DNA of 10,398 bases from Pseudomonadota bacterium (GTDB taxonomy: Bacteria > Pseudomonadota > Gammaproteobacteria > Burkholderiales > Gallionellaceae), in assembly GCA_021847165.1 (NCBI GenBank), contig JAJZUH010000062.1, forward strand, positions 1 to 10,398. Direction: 5' to 3'. The notes under the pieces were generated by a model that had not been told where the DNA came from, searched no databases, and saw only the letters and a list, made by a program, of their open reading frames with translations. A program made the position numbers and the translations under genes. Each line of letters begins with the position of its first letter. The first letter of the stretch is position 1. Positions 1 to 6,839 of the stretch are shown piece after piece.

Positions 1-392
1 TGCGGGTCGTCGGCATGCCGCACCAGCACCAGCACGCAGTAATAATGCGCGCGGCGGTCGGCCACGCCCTGCATCTCGCGCAGCAGCTTTTCGTTGTTGC
101 GCACGTCGGATTTCGGATCGTCCCCGGCATAACGCGCGGAGAGAACGCCGGGTGCGCCGCCCAGCGCCTCGACGCAGATGCCGGAATCGTCGGCCAGCGC
201 CGGCAGGCCGCTTGCGCGGCTGACGTGGCGCGCCTTGGCCAGCGCGTTCTCGACGAAGGTGCAGTGCGGCTCCTCCGCCTCGGAGATGCCGAGCTGCGCC
301 TGCGTCAGCACCTCGATGCCGAGCGGGGCCAGCATGCGCTGGAACTCGCGCAGCTTGCCGGGATTGTTCGATGCGATGACCAGTTTCTGCAT
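1..392 (-). CDS. rdgB: RdgB/HAM1 family non-canonical purine NTP pyrophosphatase, C-terminus cut by window edge
   Basis: Hydrolyses dITP, XTP and dXTP to monophosphates and pyrophosphate, clearing deaminated purines from the cytoplasmic nucleotide pool. The gene starts at the ATG complementary to 390-392 and 130 residues are visible before the window edge; the family is about 195-200 residues, so roughly the last third is missing. Family signatures are plain: SNNPGK at residues 8-13 (phosphate-binding loop), FVENALAKA at 47-55, ADDSGI at 67-72 (catalytic Asp region) and GVLSARYAG at 82-90. A modest ribosome binding site (GGACAGG) sits just upstream of the start. It lies 153 bases downstream of rph on the same strand, an rph-rdgB order common in betaproteobacteria. 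The spacer contains no gene or clear terminator that I can see. Identification is firm. Confidence 0.95.
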   Translation of the reverse strand, partial: MQKLVIASNNPGKLREFQRMLAPLGIEVLTQAQLGISEAEEPHCTFVENALAKARHVSRASGLPALADDSGICVEALGGAPGVLSARYAGDDPKSDVRNNEKLLREMQGVADRRAHYYCVLVLVRHADDP

Positions 393-545
393 TGCCTGTC
401 CAATATCATGTTGCCTGCAGCCCAGTGGCGACGGCGATCTTCAGGCAGGATGCCCCGGAGTCGCCGATTGACGGGCATTTCCGCATGGGATGCCTGCGGA
501 TCGCCTTGCGACGCCGTTCGCGGGGCGCCTCGATTCACTCTCGCG

Positions 546-1262
546 TCAGCCCTGCAGCGCCTCGCGCTGCATCTCCACCAGCTGCCCGATGCCGTGCTTG
601 GCCAGCTCCAGCAGCGTGTCCATCTCCTCGCGCGAGAAGGGATGGCCTTCCGCCGTGCCCTGCACTTCGACGAAGTGGCCGCTGCCCAGCATCACCACGT
701 TCATGTCGGTGTCGCAGGCCGAGTCCTCGACATAGTCGAGGTCGAGCACCGGCGTGCCCTCGTAGATGCCGACCGAGATGGCGGCGACGGCTTCCTTGAG
801 CGGATTCTCCTTCACCAGGCCTTTTTTCATCAGGCCGCTCACCGCATCGTGCAGCGCGACGAAGCTGCCGGTGATGCTGGCGGTGCGCGTGCCGCCGTCG
901 GCCTGGATCACGTCGCAGTCCAGCGTGATGGTGCGCTCGCCGAGCTTGCCGAGGTCGACCACGGCGCGCAGGCTGCGCCCGATCAGGCGCTGGATCTCCT
1001 GCGTGCGGCCGGACTGCTTGCCCTTGGCCGCCTCGCGGCTCATGCGCTCGCCGGTGGAGCGCGGCAGCATGCCGTATTCGGCCGTCACCCAGCCTTCGCC
1101 GCTGCCCTTCTTGTGCGGCGGCACGCGCTCTTCCACGCTGGCGGTACAAATGACTTTGGTGTCGCCGCACTCGATGAGCACCGAGCCTTCGGCATGTTTG
1201 GTGTAATGGCGGGTGATGCGGATGGCACGCAGCTGATCCGGCTTACGCTGACTGGGACGCAT
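546..1262 (-). CDS. rph: Ribonuclease PH
   Basis: Phosphorolytic 3'-to-5' exoribonuclease that trims the 3' ends of tRNA precursors and other RNAs, releasing nucleoside diphosphates; it acts in the cytoplasm as a ring hexamer. The 238-residue product has the full length expected of the family. Visible hallmarks are the N-terminal [11 protein letters not shown] block, the phosphate-binding region [13 protein letters not shown] starting at residue 84 (Arg86), the GTRTAS motif at 124-129 (Thr125, Arg126) and the acidic [15 protein letters not shown] segment at about 174-188 carrying the metal-binding aspartates. Nothing essential is missing. It follows the PP2C gene by 49 bases and precedes rdgB. 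A perfect TATAAT -10 sequence in that 49-base gap suggests it can be transcribed independently of the phosphatase gene. Confidence 0.97.
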   Translation of the reverse strand: MRPSQRKPDQLRAIRITRHYTKHAEGSVLIECGDTKVICTASVEERVPPHKKGSGEGWVTAEYGMLPRSTGERMSREAAKGKQSGRTQEIQRLIGRSLRAVVDLGKLGERTITLDCDVIQADGGTRTASITGSFVALHDAVSGLMKKGLVKENPLKEAVAAISVGIYEGTPVLDLDYVEDSACDTDMNVVMLGSGHFVEVQGTAEGHPFSREEMDTLLELAKHGIGQLVEMQREALQG

Positions 1263-1295
1263 GAATGTAACCTCGGGGAATTGAAAACAGCGCGG

Positions 1296-1301
1296 ATTAT
1301 A
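1296..1301 (-). promoter_or_regulatory. Candidate -10 element upstream of rph
   Basis: On the minus strand the 49-base gap between the phosphatase stop and the rph start carries an exact TATAAT, about 35 bases from the rph ATG. No good -35 hexamer is present at 16-18 bases (the best reads AAGGAA, inside the end of the phosphatase gene). If real, this is a sigma-70 promoter dependent on the -10 element or on an activator. The call rests on the -10 match and the position only. Confidence 0.35.
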
Positions 1302-1311
1302 GCGGACTTGC

Positions 1312-2124
1312 TCAGAAGTTCCTTGGCGCGGGCCGCTCGTCCAGCATCACGCACACCGGCACCTCGGTGGCATGCTCACCCTCGCCATCGCCCAGGCGCG
1401 CCACCACTGCGGTGGTATTGTCGGCGCGCGTCCCTTCCCGGTACACGGCCATGCCGACCAGCTCATCCAGCCGCTCCGCCAGCAGGGGAACGGACGACAG
1501 CCTGGCCATCTCCTCGTCGGTCAACGGACTCCAGAAACCATCGCTGCACAGCAGCAGCGTATCGCCGGACTGGGCGGCGGTCGGCGGGGCGACGTCGACA
1601 TAGAACATGTCTTCCACGCCGCCCAGACAATTGGTGATCTTGTTGCGGTCGGGGTGGGTCTTCATCTCGTCCGGGCTGATGATGCCCCAGTCCGCCCACT
1701 GCTGCACCACGGAATGGTCGTGCGTCACGTTCGCCACCGCATCGCGGCGCAGCAGGTAACAGCGCGAATCCCCGGCATGCGCCCACCAGATCTGCCCGTC
1801 CTGCACCAGCGCCGCAACGCAGGTGGTGCCGGGATTACCGCCAAGATTCTCCGCACGCGCATAGTCGAAGATGGCATCGTGCCCCGCGCGCATGGTCGCG
1901 CGCAGGAACACCTCCGGCTCTTTCACCCGCGACTGTTCCAGACGCGCGAACGCGCGCATGAAGGTATGCACGGCGATCTGCGCGGCGATCTCGCCATGCA
2001 GATGGCCGCCCATGCCGTCAGCCAGCACCAGCAGCAGCGCGTCATTGGTATAGGCATATCCCACCCGGTCCTGGTTGTACTTGCGACCGCCGATGTGGTT
2101 GGCCTGATGGACTGCGAACTTCAT
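1312..2124 (-). CDS. PP2C-family Ser/Thr protein phosphatase (Stp1/PppA-like)
   Basis: Metal-dependent protein phosphatase that removes phosphate from Ser/Thr residues, usually opposing a Hanks-type kinase. The 270-residue product is a single bacterial PP2C domain without membrane segments. Motifs in order: NQDR at 17-20, [12 protein letters not shown] at 34-44 (metal-binding Asp36 and Gly37), GTTCVAAL at 99-106, [12 protein letters not shown] at 115-126 (Asp119), THDHSVVQ at 134-141, NKITNCLGG at 161-169, [12 protein letters not shown] at 190-201 (Asp195) and ADNTTAVV at 234-241 (Asp235). All catalytic residues are present. I chose the ATG at 2124 over an upstream in-frame ATG at 2151 because GGGAGA lies just upstream of it and the family normally begins with a KFAVHQ-type strand. 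It is divergent from yicC; no partner kinase gene is in view. The substrate is unknown. Confidence 0.93.
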   Translation of the reverse strand: MKFAVHQANHIGGRKYNQDRVGYAYTNDALLLVLADGMGGHLHGEIAAQIAVHTFMRAFARLEQSRVKEPEVFLRATMRAGHDAIFDYARAENLGGNPGTTCVAALVQDGQIWWAHAGDSRCYLLRRDAVANVTHDHSVVQQWADWGIISPDEMKTHPDRNKITNCLGGVEDMFYVDVAPPTAAQSGDTLLLCSDGFWSPLTDEEMARLSSVPLLAERLDELVGMAVYREGTRADNTTAVVARLGDGEGEHATEVPVCVMLDERPAPRNF

Positions 2125-2188
2125 CTTCTCCCTAGTTCTTCTGCACCCCAAATATTCCTCGGGAGTCTGTAGTGAGGTGCAATCGTAA

Positions 2189-2194
2189 TATAAT
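2189..2194 (+). promoter_or_regulatory. Candidate -10 element for the yicC-gmk-rpoZ-spoT operon
   Basis: The 116-base divergent region between the phosphatase gene and yicC contains an exact TATAAT on the plus strand, 46 bases before the yicC ATG. The -35 position (TCTGTA at a 17-base spacing) is poor. A T6 run follows at 2214-2219 in what would be the leader. This is the only good -10 match ahead of the operon, so it is a reasonable main promoter. I found no equally clear promoter for the divergent phosphatase gene in the same region. Confidence 0.45.
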
Positions 2195-2240
2195 GCGCGG
2201 CGTTCGGCCTAGGTTTTTTCCATTTCGCCCGGAGTTTTCA

Positions 2241-3107
2241 ATGATCTACAGCATGACCGGTTTTGCCTCCGTTGCCGCCGAGATGGACGCGGGCTCGCTC
2301 ACCCTGGAGCTGCGCTCCGTTAACCACCGCTACCTGGACCTGCAGCTGCGCATGCCGGACGAGCTGCGCACGCAGGAACCCGCCCTGCGCGAAGCCATCG
2401 CCGCGCAGATCGGCCGCGGCAAGGTGGAGTGCCGCATCAACCTGGCCATGCGCCAGTCCGCACAGGAGCCTGCGCGGCTGAATCAGGCCATGGTGCAGCA
2501 ACTGGCGCAGTGGAGCGTGCAGGTGCGCGCAATGCTGCCGGATGCGCGCGAGCTTGCGGTCAACGACGTGCTGCGCTGGAATGGCGTGCTGGAAAGCCCC
2601 GCGCTATCCGCCGAAACCCTGCATGACACGCTGCACGGCCTGCTGGCCAGGGCCCTGCAGGATTTCGCCGCCGCGCGCCGGCGCGAAGGCGAAAAGCTCA
2701 AGGCCTTCCTGCTGGAACGGGTGGCGCAGATCGAAAGCCTGCGCCTGGCTGTGGCGCCGCGCATCCCCGCAGCCATCGTTGCCTACGAGGCCAAGCTGCG
2801 CACGCGCCTGCTCGAGGCGCTGGGCAGCGAGGATGACGAGCGCGTGCGCCAGGAAATCACGCTCTACGCCAGCAAGATCGACGTGGACGAGGAACTTTCC
2901 CGCCTGCAGACCCATCTTGCCGAGGTACTGCGCGTGCTGGACAAAGGCGGCGCGGCCGGCAAACGCCTCGACTTCCTGATGCAGGAACTGCACCGGGAAG
3001 CCAATACGCTGGGCTCGAAATCCGTCGACGCCGAGGTCTCGCGCAGCGCGATGGAGATCAAGATCCTCATCGAGCAGATGCGCGAACAGGTACAGAACAT
3101 CGAATAG
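2241..3107 (+). CDS. yicC: YicC/YloC family endoribonuclease
   Basis: Member of the YicC family (DUF1732), described in E. coli as an endoribonuclease that affects small-RNA stability and in Bacillus (YloC) as a related nuclease. The product is 288 residues, close to the E. coli length of about 287. Hallmarks are the N-terminal MIYSMTGFA, the SVNHRYLDLQLRMPDELR segment at about 26-43, and the conserved C-terminal block with LDFLMQEL at 243-250 followed by REANTLGSKS and the EIKILIEQMREQVQN ending. The start at 2241 is chosen because it gives the canonical MIYSMTGFA start and has GGAG 6 bases upstream; an in-frame ATG at 2172 adds a basic extension not typical of the family. It is first in the operon with gmk, rpoZ and spoT. 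A repeat element separates it from gmk. Confidence 0.95.
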   Translation: MIYSMTGFASVAAEMDAGSLTLELRSVNHRYLDLQLRMPDELRTQEPALREAIAAQIGRGKVECRINLAMRQSAQEPARLNQAMVQQLAQWSVQVRAMLPDARELAVNDVLRWNGVLESPALSAETLHDTLHGLLARALQDFAAARRREGEKLKAFLLERVAQIESLRLAVAPRIPAAIVAYEAKLRTRLLEALGSEDDERVRQEITLYASKIDVDEELSRLQTHLAEVLRVLDKGGAAGKRLDFLMQELHREANTLGSKSVDAEVSRSAMEIKILIEQMREQVQNIE

Positions 3108-3115
3108 GAGAACAG

Positions 3116-3262
3116 AATGGATGCCTCTACAAATCCAAATTTCGTCGCGATGCGGCGTTGCTCGCAAAAAATTACTCCTTACATATTCGGCATATGCTGC
3201 GTCGCAATTTTTAGTTCGCGCCTTGCCTTGCTTAGAACTTTGAATTTCTAGAGGTATCCATT
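3116..3262. mobile_element. MITE-like palindromic repeat between yicC and gmk
   Basis: The 155-base gap between yicC and gmk is almost entirely one element with inverted ends. The left end ATGGATGCCTCTACAAAT (3117-3134) is matched by the complement of the right end ATTTCTAGAGGTATCCAT (3244-3261), 16 of 18 bases. The arms can be extended to 27 bases with 23 matches (3117-3143 and 3235-3261), plus one outer A/T pair. The symmetry axis at 3189 is shared by two inner pairings: CATAT (3182-3186) with ATATG (3192-3196), and A5 (3166-3170) with T5 (3208-3212). The element is AT-richer than its neighbours and encodes no transposase. Size and architecture fit a non-autonomous miniature inverted-repeat element. 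I see no convincing target-site duplication; AT on both sides of a GGAT...ATCC core is possible. No second copy is in this window. Confidence 0.75.
3250..3255 (+). promoter_or_regulatory. gmk ribosome binding site lying inside the right terminal repeat
   Basis: AGAGGT, of which GAGGT pairs fully with the 16S anti-Shine-Dalgarno sequence, lies 7 bases before the gmk ATG at 3263. It belongs to the right inverted repeat of the element, so gmk now uses a ribosome binding site brought in by the repeat. A second site, TAGGAG at 3105-3110 overlapping the yicC stop codon, looks like the earlier gmk site now stranded on the far side of the element. Confidence 0.7.
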
Positions 3263-3874
3263 ATGCCGGGCAACCTTTTCATCATCAGCGCACCCTCGGG
3301 AGCGGGCAAGACCAGCCTGGTCAGCGCCCTGCTCAAGGGCAACACGCAGATCGCGCTGTCCATCTCCTACACCACGCGCGCACCGCGCCCCGGCGAAACG
3401 GACGGCAAGGATTACCACTTCGTCAGCCGCGACACCTTCCTGCAGATGGCGAAGCGCGGCGACTTCCTGGAAAGCGCGGAGGTCTACGGCAACCTGTATG
3501 GCACTTCGCAGCCGTGGATAGAGAAGGAACTGGCGTCCGGGCGCGACATCCTGCTGGAGATCGACTGGCAGGGCGCGGAGCAGGTGCGCAGGCTGATGCC
3601 GCATGCCGTCTCCATCTTCATCCTGCCGCCCTCGCTGGCGGCGCTGGAGAGCCGCCTGAACGGGCGCGGACAGGACAGCGCCGAGGTGATCGCGCGCCGC
3701 CTGCAGGCCGCGCAGGAGGACATCTCGCATGTCGCCGAGTTCGACTATGTTATCATCAACGACAAGCTGGACGAGGCATTGCGGCAGCTCGAAGCGGTGA
3801 TCATCGCCGTCGGGTTGCAGCGCGACAGCCAACTCGCTCGTCACGCAACCCTCATCAATCAATTTCACCAATAG
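3263..3874 (+). CDS. gmk: Guanylate kinase
   Basis: Transfers phosphate from ATP to GMP or dGMP, giving GDP or dGDP, an essential cytoplasmic step in GTP and (p)ppGpp supply. The 203-residue product matches the usual bacterial length. Visible are the P-loop SAPSGAGKT at residues 9-17, the GMP-binding segment TTRAPRPGE at 37-45 with DYHFV at 50-54, YGNLYGTS at 75-82, ILLEIDWQGA at 96-105, and the lid/arginine region RLNGRG (131-136) and IARRL (143-147). The start at 3263 places the P-loop at the expected distance and uses the AGAGGT site inside the upstream repeat. It ends 9 bases before rpoZ, so those two are clearly co-transcribed. The gmk-rpoZ-spoT order is the same as in E. coli. Confidence 0.97.
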   Translation: MPGNLFIISAPSGAGKTSLVSALLKGNTQIALSISYTTRAPRPGETDGKDYHFVSRDTFLQMAKRGDFLESAEVYGNLYGTSQPWIEKELASGRDILLEIDWQGAEQVRRLMPHAVSIFILPPSLAALESRLNGRGQDSAEVIARRLQAAQEDISHVAEFDYVIINDKLDEALRQLEAVIIAVGLQRDSQLARHATLINQFHQ

Positions 3875-3883
3875 GAGCACACC

Positions 3884-4090
3884 ATGGCACGCATCACCGT
3901 CGAAGATTGCATGAAGCACATCCCCAACCGTTTCGAGCTGACCCTGGCCGCCGCCTACCGCGCGCGCCAGCTGGCCAACGGCGCCGGCTACCTGGTGGAG
4001 AACAGCAAGGACAAGGCCACCGTCGTCGCCCTGCGCGAGATCAGCGAAGGCAAGGTCGGCCTCGAGATACTGAATCGCGGCATGGCCTGA
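3884..4090 (+). CDS. rpoZ: DNA-directed RNA polymerase omega subunit
   Basis: Small subunit that binds and stabilises beta-prime in RNA polymerase; in E. coli it forms part of ppGpp binding site 1. The 68-residue product is the short form usual in betaproteobacteria (E. coli has about 91). It starts [29 protein letters not shown], the diagnostic omega N-terminus, continues with a [12 protein letters not shown] segment, and lacks the long acidic tail of the enterobacterial protein. AGGAG at 3873-3877, overlapping the gmk stop codon, is a strong ribosome binding site. The gene sits tightly between gmk and spoT, consistent with a shared stringent-response role. Confidence 0.97.
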   Translation: MARITVEDCMKHIPNRFELTLAAAYRARQLANGAGYLVENSKDKATVVALREISEGKVGLEILNRGMA

Positions 4091-4096
4091 GCGCAT

Positions 4097-4119
4097 GCCG
4101 CCGTGATCGCTCCGGCGGC
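4097..4119 (+). other. GC-rich hairpin between rpoZ and spoT
   Basis: GCCGCCG (4097-4103) and CGGCGGC (4113-4119) form a perfect 7-bp stem with a 9-base loop, immediately after the rpoZ stop and 19 bases before the spoT ATG. No T-run follows, so it is not a standard intrinsic terminator. It could be an mRNA processing or stability element, or could damp spoT translation, since spoT has no recognisable Shine-Dalgarno sequence. The structure is seen; any role is inference. Confidence 0.4.
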
Positions 4120-4138
4120 GCTCCAGTAACGATGTTCT

Positions 4139-6268
4139 ATGCCACAAGCAGATGCTGACACTCTACTCCAGGAGGTCTCCGCCTATCTGAAACCCCAGGA
4201 TGTAGCGCAGATCGAAGCTGCGCTCGCCTTCAGCCGCACCGCACACCAGGGTCAGCTGCGCCAGTCGGGCGACCCTTACGTCACCCACCCCATCGCGGTC
4301 GCCCGCATCCTGACCCCGCTGCACCTCGACACGCAGGCCATCATCGCCGCCCTGCTGCACGACGTCGCGGAAGACACCAGCGTCACCATCGAACAGATCG
4401 GCGAACAGTTCGGCAAGCCCGTAGCCGAGCTGGTGGACGGGCTGAGCAAGCTGGACAAGCTCCAGTTCGAGACCAAGGAAGACGCGCAGGCGGAGAACTT
4501 CCGCAAGATGCTGATGGCGATGGCGCGCGATGTGCGCGTGATCCTGATCAAGCTCGCCGACCGCCTGCACAACATGCGCACGCTCGATTCCGTCTCGAAA
4601 GAAAAAAGCAGGCGCATCGCGCGCGAAACGATGGACATCTACGCCCCCATCGCCAATCGTCTCGGCCTCAACACGCTGTACCAGGAGCTGGAAGACCTCA
4701 GCTTCAAGTATCTGTACCCGAACCGCTATGCGGTGCTGTCGAAAGCGCTCAAGGTCGCGCGCGGCAACCGGCGCGAAGTGGTCAGCAAGATACTGGAAGC
4801 GATCAAGCTGCGCCTGGAAGAAAACCACATCAAGGCGGAAGTGCGCGGCCGCGAAAAACACCTGTACGGCATCTACCAGAAGATGCAGTCCAAGTCGCTG
4901 GCTTTCGCCCAGGTACTCGACATCTACGGTTTCCGCGTGCTGGTGGAAGACATCCCCTCGTGCTATGTCGCCCTGGGCGTGCTGCACGGGTTGTACAAAC
5001 CCTTCCCCGGCCGCTTCAAGGATTACATCGCCATCCCCAAGGCGAACGGCTACCAGTCGCTGCATACCGCGCTGTTCGGGCCGTTCGGCACCCCCATCGA
5101 GGTGCAGATACGCACCCACGAAATGAACAAGCTGGCGGAAAGCGGCGTCGCCTCGCACTGGCTGTACAAGACCTCCGAAGCGCAGATCAACGACCTGCAC
5201 CAGAAGACGCACCAGTGGCTGCAGAGCCTGCTGGAAAGCCTGGCGCAGAGCGGCGATTCGGTCGAGTTCCTGGAGCACCTGAAGGTCGACCTGTTCCCGG
5301 ACGAGGTCTACGTGTTCTCGCCCAAGGGCAAGATCTACGCGCTGCCGCGCGGCGCCACGGCGGTCGATTTCGCCTACAGCGTGCACACCGACATCGGCAA
5401 CCGCTGCGTCGCCGCCAAGGTGAATGCCGAACTCGTCCCGCTGCGCACCGAATTGCACAACGGCGACCGCGTCGAGATCGTCACCGCCACGCTCGCGCAT
5501 CCGAACCCGGCCTGGCTCAGCTATGTCGTCACCAGCAAGGCGCGCGGCGAGATCCGCCATGCGCTGAAGACCATGCACCTGGAAGAGTCGGCCAAGCTCG
5601 GCGAACGGCTGCTCGGCCAGGCGCTCGGCTCGCTCGGCTTCAAGCTGCAGGACGTGCCGGAGATATGCTGGGAGCGCGTGCTGAAGGAGAACGGCGCCAA
5701 GTCGCGCCAGGAGATCTTCGCCGATATCGGGCTGGGACGCCGCCTGAACATGGTGATCGCGCGCCAGCTCGCCCGCATCAACGAAGGCGACAACAGCCGG
5801 GCGGAGGCCAACTCCAGCGGCATCGTCACGCTGTTCGGCAACGAAGGCATGGCCGTGCAGTACGCCAAGTGCTGCCGCCCGATTCCCGGCGACCCCATCA
5901 TCGGCGTCATCAAGAGCGGGCAAGGCCTGGTCGTGCACACCCACGACTGCCCTTCCCTGCGCAAGGGGCGCGGCAGCAGCGAAGAGTGGATGGACGTGGT
6001 GTGGGACAAGAACATCAGCAAGCTGTTCGATGTCAGCATCAAGCTGATCGTGGCCAACCAGCGCGGCGTGCTGGCCAAGGTCGCCGCCGCCATCTCCGAT
6101 GCCGAATCCAACATCGAGAACGTCCACTTCACCAGCGAAGGCGAATACACTGCACTCTACTTCACGCTGCAGGTGAACAACCGCCAGCACCTGGCCAACG
6201 TCATGCGCAGCCTGCGCAGGATCCAGGAAGTGATACGCATCACCCGAGTGAAGAACATCCCTGCATGA
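4139..6268 (+). CDS. spoT: Bifunctional (p)ppGpp synthetase/hydrolase (SpoT/Rel family)
   Basis: Makes (p)ppGpp from ATP and GDP/GTP and hydrolyses it, setting the level of the stringent-response alarmone. The 709-residue product has the full long-RSH layout. The HD hydrolase domain at about 20-175 keeps its metal-binding residues (His50, His74-Asp75, Asp141 in KLADRLHN). The synthetase domain at about 235-345 has REKHLYGIYQKM (238-249), RFKD (292-295), GYQSLHT (304-310) and EVQIRT (321-326). A TGS domain follows at about 385-450, then a conserved-Cys region with Cys578-Cys579 and HTHDC at 600-604, and a C-terminal ACT domain at about 630-705. RFKD is the RXKD form of bifunctional enzymes; RelA has EXDD. 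Both activities look intact. An in-frame stop at 4127 fixes the ATG at 4139 as the start, and it lacks a good ribosome binding site. It lies 48 bases after rpoZ. Confidence 0.96.
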   Translation: MPQADADTLLQEVSAYLKPQDVAQIEAALAFSRTAHQGQLRQSGDPYVTHPIAVARILTPLHLDTQAIIAALLHDVAEDTSVTIEQIGEQFGKPVAELVDGLSKLDKLQFETKEDAQAENFRKMLMAMARDVRVILIKLADRLHNMRTLDSVSKEKSRRIARETMDIYAPIANRLGLNTLYQELEDLSFKYLYPNRYAVLSKALKVARGNRREVVSKILEAIKLRLEENHIKAEVRGREKHLYGIYQKMQSKSLAFAQVLDIYGFRVLVEDIPSCYVALGVLHGLYKPFPGRFKDYIAIPKANGYQSLHTALFGPFGTPIEVQIRTHEMNKLAESGVASHWLYKTSEAQINDLHQKTHQWLQSLLESLAQSGDSVEFLEHLKVDLFPDEVYVFSPKGKIYALPRGATAVDFAYSVHTDIGNRCVAAKVNAELVPLRTELHNGDRVEIVTATLAHPNPAWLSYVVTSKARGEIRHALKTMHLEESAKLGERLLGQALGSLGFKLQDVPEICWERVLKENGAKSRQEIFADIGLGRRLNMVIARQLARINEGDNSRAEANSSGIVTLFGNEGMAVQYAKCCRPIPGDPIIGVIKSGQGLVVHTHDCPSLRKGRGSSEEWMDVVWDKNISKLFDVSIKLIVANQRGVLAKVAAAISDAESNIENVHFTSEGEYTALYFTLQVNNRQHLANVMRSLRRIQEVIRITRVKNIPA

Positions 6269-6287
6269 CGCAGACAGGAGCCCCCGA

Positions 6288-6716
6288 ATGAAAGACACCC
6301 TGCAACCCGGCATCCGCTACGAGCACAAGTTCCTCGTCCCCTCGTCGAAGACCGTTCCGGCGCTCTACCCGGAAGCCGAAGAGTTCCTCGCCATGCCCGA
6401 GGTCTTCGCCACCGGCTTCATGGTCGGTTTCCTCGAGTGGGCCTGCATCAAATGCATCAACCCGCATATCGACTGGCCGCTCGAACAGACCGTCGGCACG
6501 CACATCAATGTCAGCCATCAGGCGGCCACCCCGCCCGGCCTGGAAGTCACCGCCAGCGTGAAACTGGTCGAAGTGGACGGCAGGCGGCTGGTGTTCGAGG
6601 TGGAAGCGCACGACGGCGTGGAAGTGATCTCCAAGGGACTGCACGAACGCTTCGTCATCAACCGGGCCAGGTTCGACGCCAAAGTGGAAAGCAAGCTGAG
6701 GCCCGCTGGAACCTGA
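6288..6716 (+). CDS. FlK-like hotdog-fold acyl-CoA thioesterase family protein
   Basis: Single-domain hotdog thioesterase of 142 residues, resembling the fluoroacetyl-CoA thioesterase FlK family. Characteristic segments are VPALYPEAEEF at 23-33, MPEVFATGFMVGFLEWACI at 36-54, TVGTHINVSHQAATPPG at 68-84 and GRRLVFEVEAHDGVEVISKG at 98-117. FlK, as I recall it, uses a Thr42/Glu50/His76 triad. Here Thr42, Glu50 and His77 fall at matching places, so it is probably a catalytically competent acyl-CoA thioesterase. The physiological substrate is unknown; nothing in the window suggests fluoroacetate, and many family members have other or unknown substrates. AGGAG at 6276-6280 gives a good start, and the gap to the spoT stop is 19 bases, so it is probably transcribed with the spoT operon. 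A 123-base gap separates it from cbbQ. Confidence 0.8.
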   Translation: MKDTLQPGIRYEHKFLVPSSKTVPALYPEAEEFLAMPEVFATGFMVGFLEWACIKCINPHIDWPLEQTVGTHINVSHQAATPPGLEVTASVKLVEVDGRRLVFEVEAHDGVEVISKGLHERFVINRARFDAKVESKLRPAGT

Positions 6717-6782
6717 AAGGGCCGCCGGCTCCGCGCCAGCGTTCCCGACGTATGCGCAGCACGGGCTTGCGCGGACAGCATG

Positions 6783-6800
6783 CCGGCCAGGATGGGCCGG
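6783..6800 (+). other. Hairpin in the thioesterase-cbbQ gap
   Basis: CCGGCC (6783-6788) and GGCCGG (6795-6800) form a 6-bp GC stem with a 6-base loop. The nearest T-run (TTTT, 6814-6817) is 13 bases downstream, too far for a classical intrinsic terminator. It could be a weak terminator of the spoT operon or structure in the cbbQ leader. The rest of the 123-base gap shows no clear promoter. Confidence 0.3.
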
Positions 6801-6839
6801 TGGTGAACTGGATGTTTTGAATTGAAGAGAGAGACAGCA

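Noticed and set aside
393..545. Short inverted repeats in the rph-rdgB gap as a terminator
   Set aside because: Stems of only about 5 bp, no T-run on the minus strand, and the two genes are normally co-transcribed.
15..1637. A 540-codon plus-strand frame across rdgB, rph and the phosphatase gene
   Set aside because: It is antisense to three well-supported genes and has a low-complexity Ala/Arg/His composition with no motifs.
3158..3187. Possible promoter inside the repeat (TTGCTC, 18 bases, CATATT) reading toward gmk
   Set aside because: Only 3 of 6 and 4 of 6 matches to consensus at a slightly long spacing; too weak to list.
4163..6313. A 716-codon open frame on the minus strand covering all of spoT
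   Set aside because: Long antisense frames are expected opposite GC-rich genes with biased third positions. The translation has no recognisable family features, while the plus-strand frame is an unmistakable SpoT.
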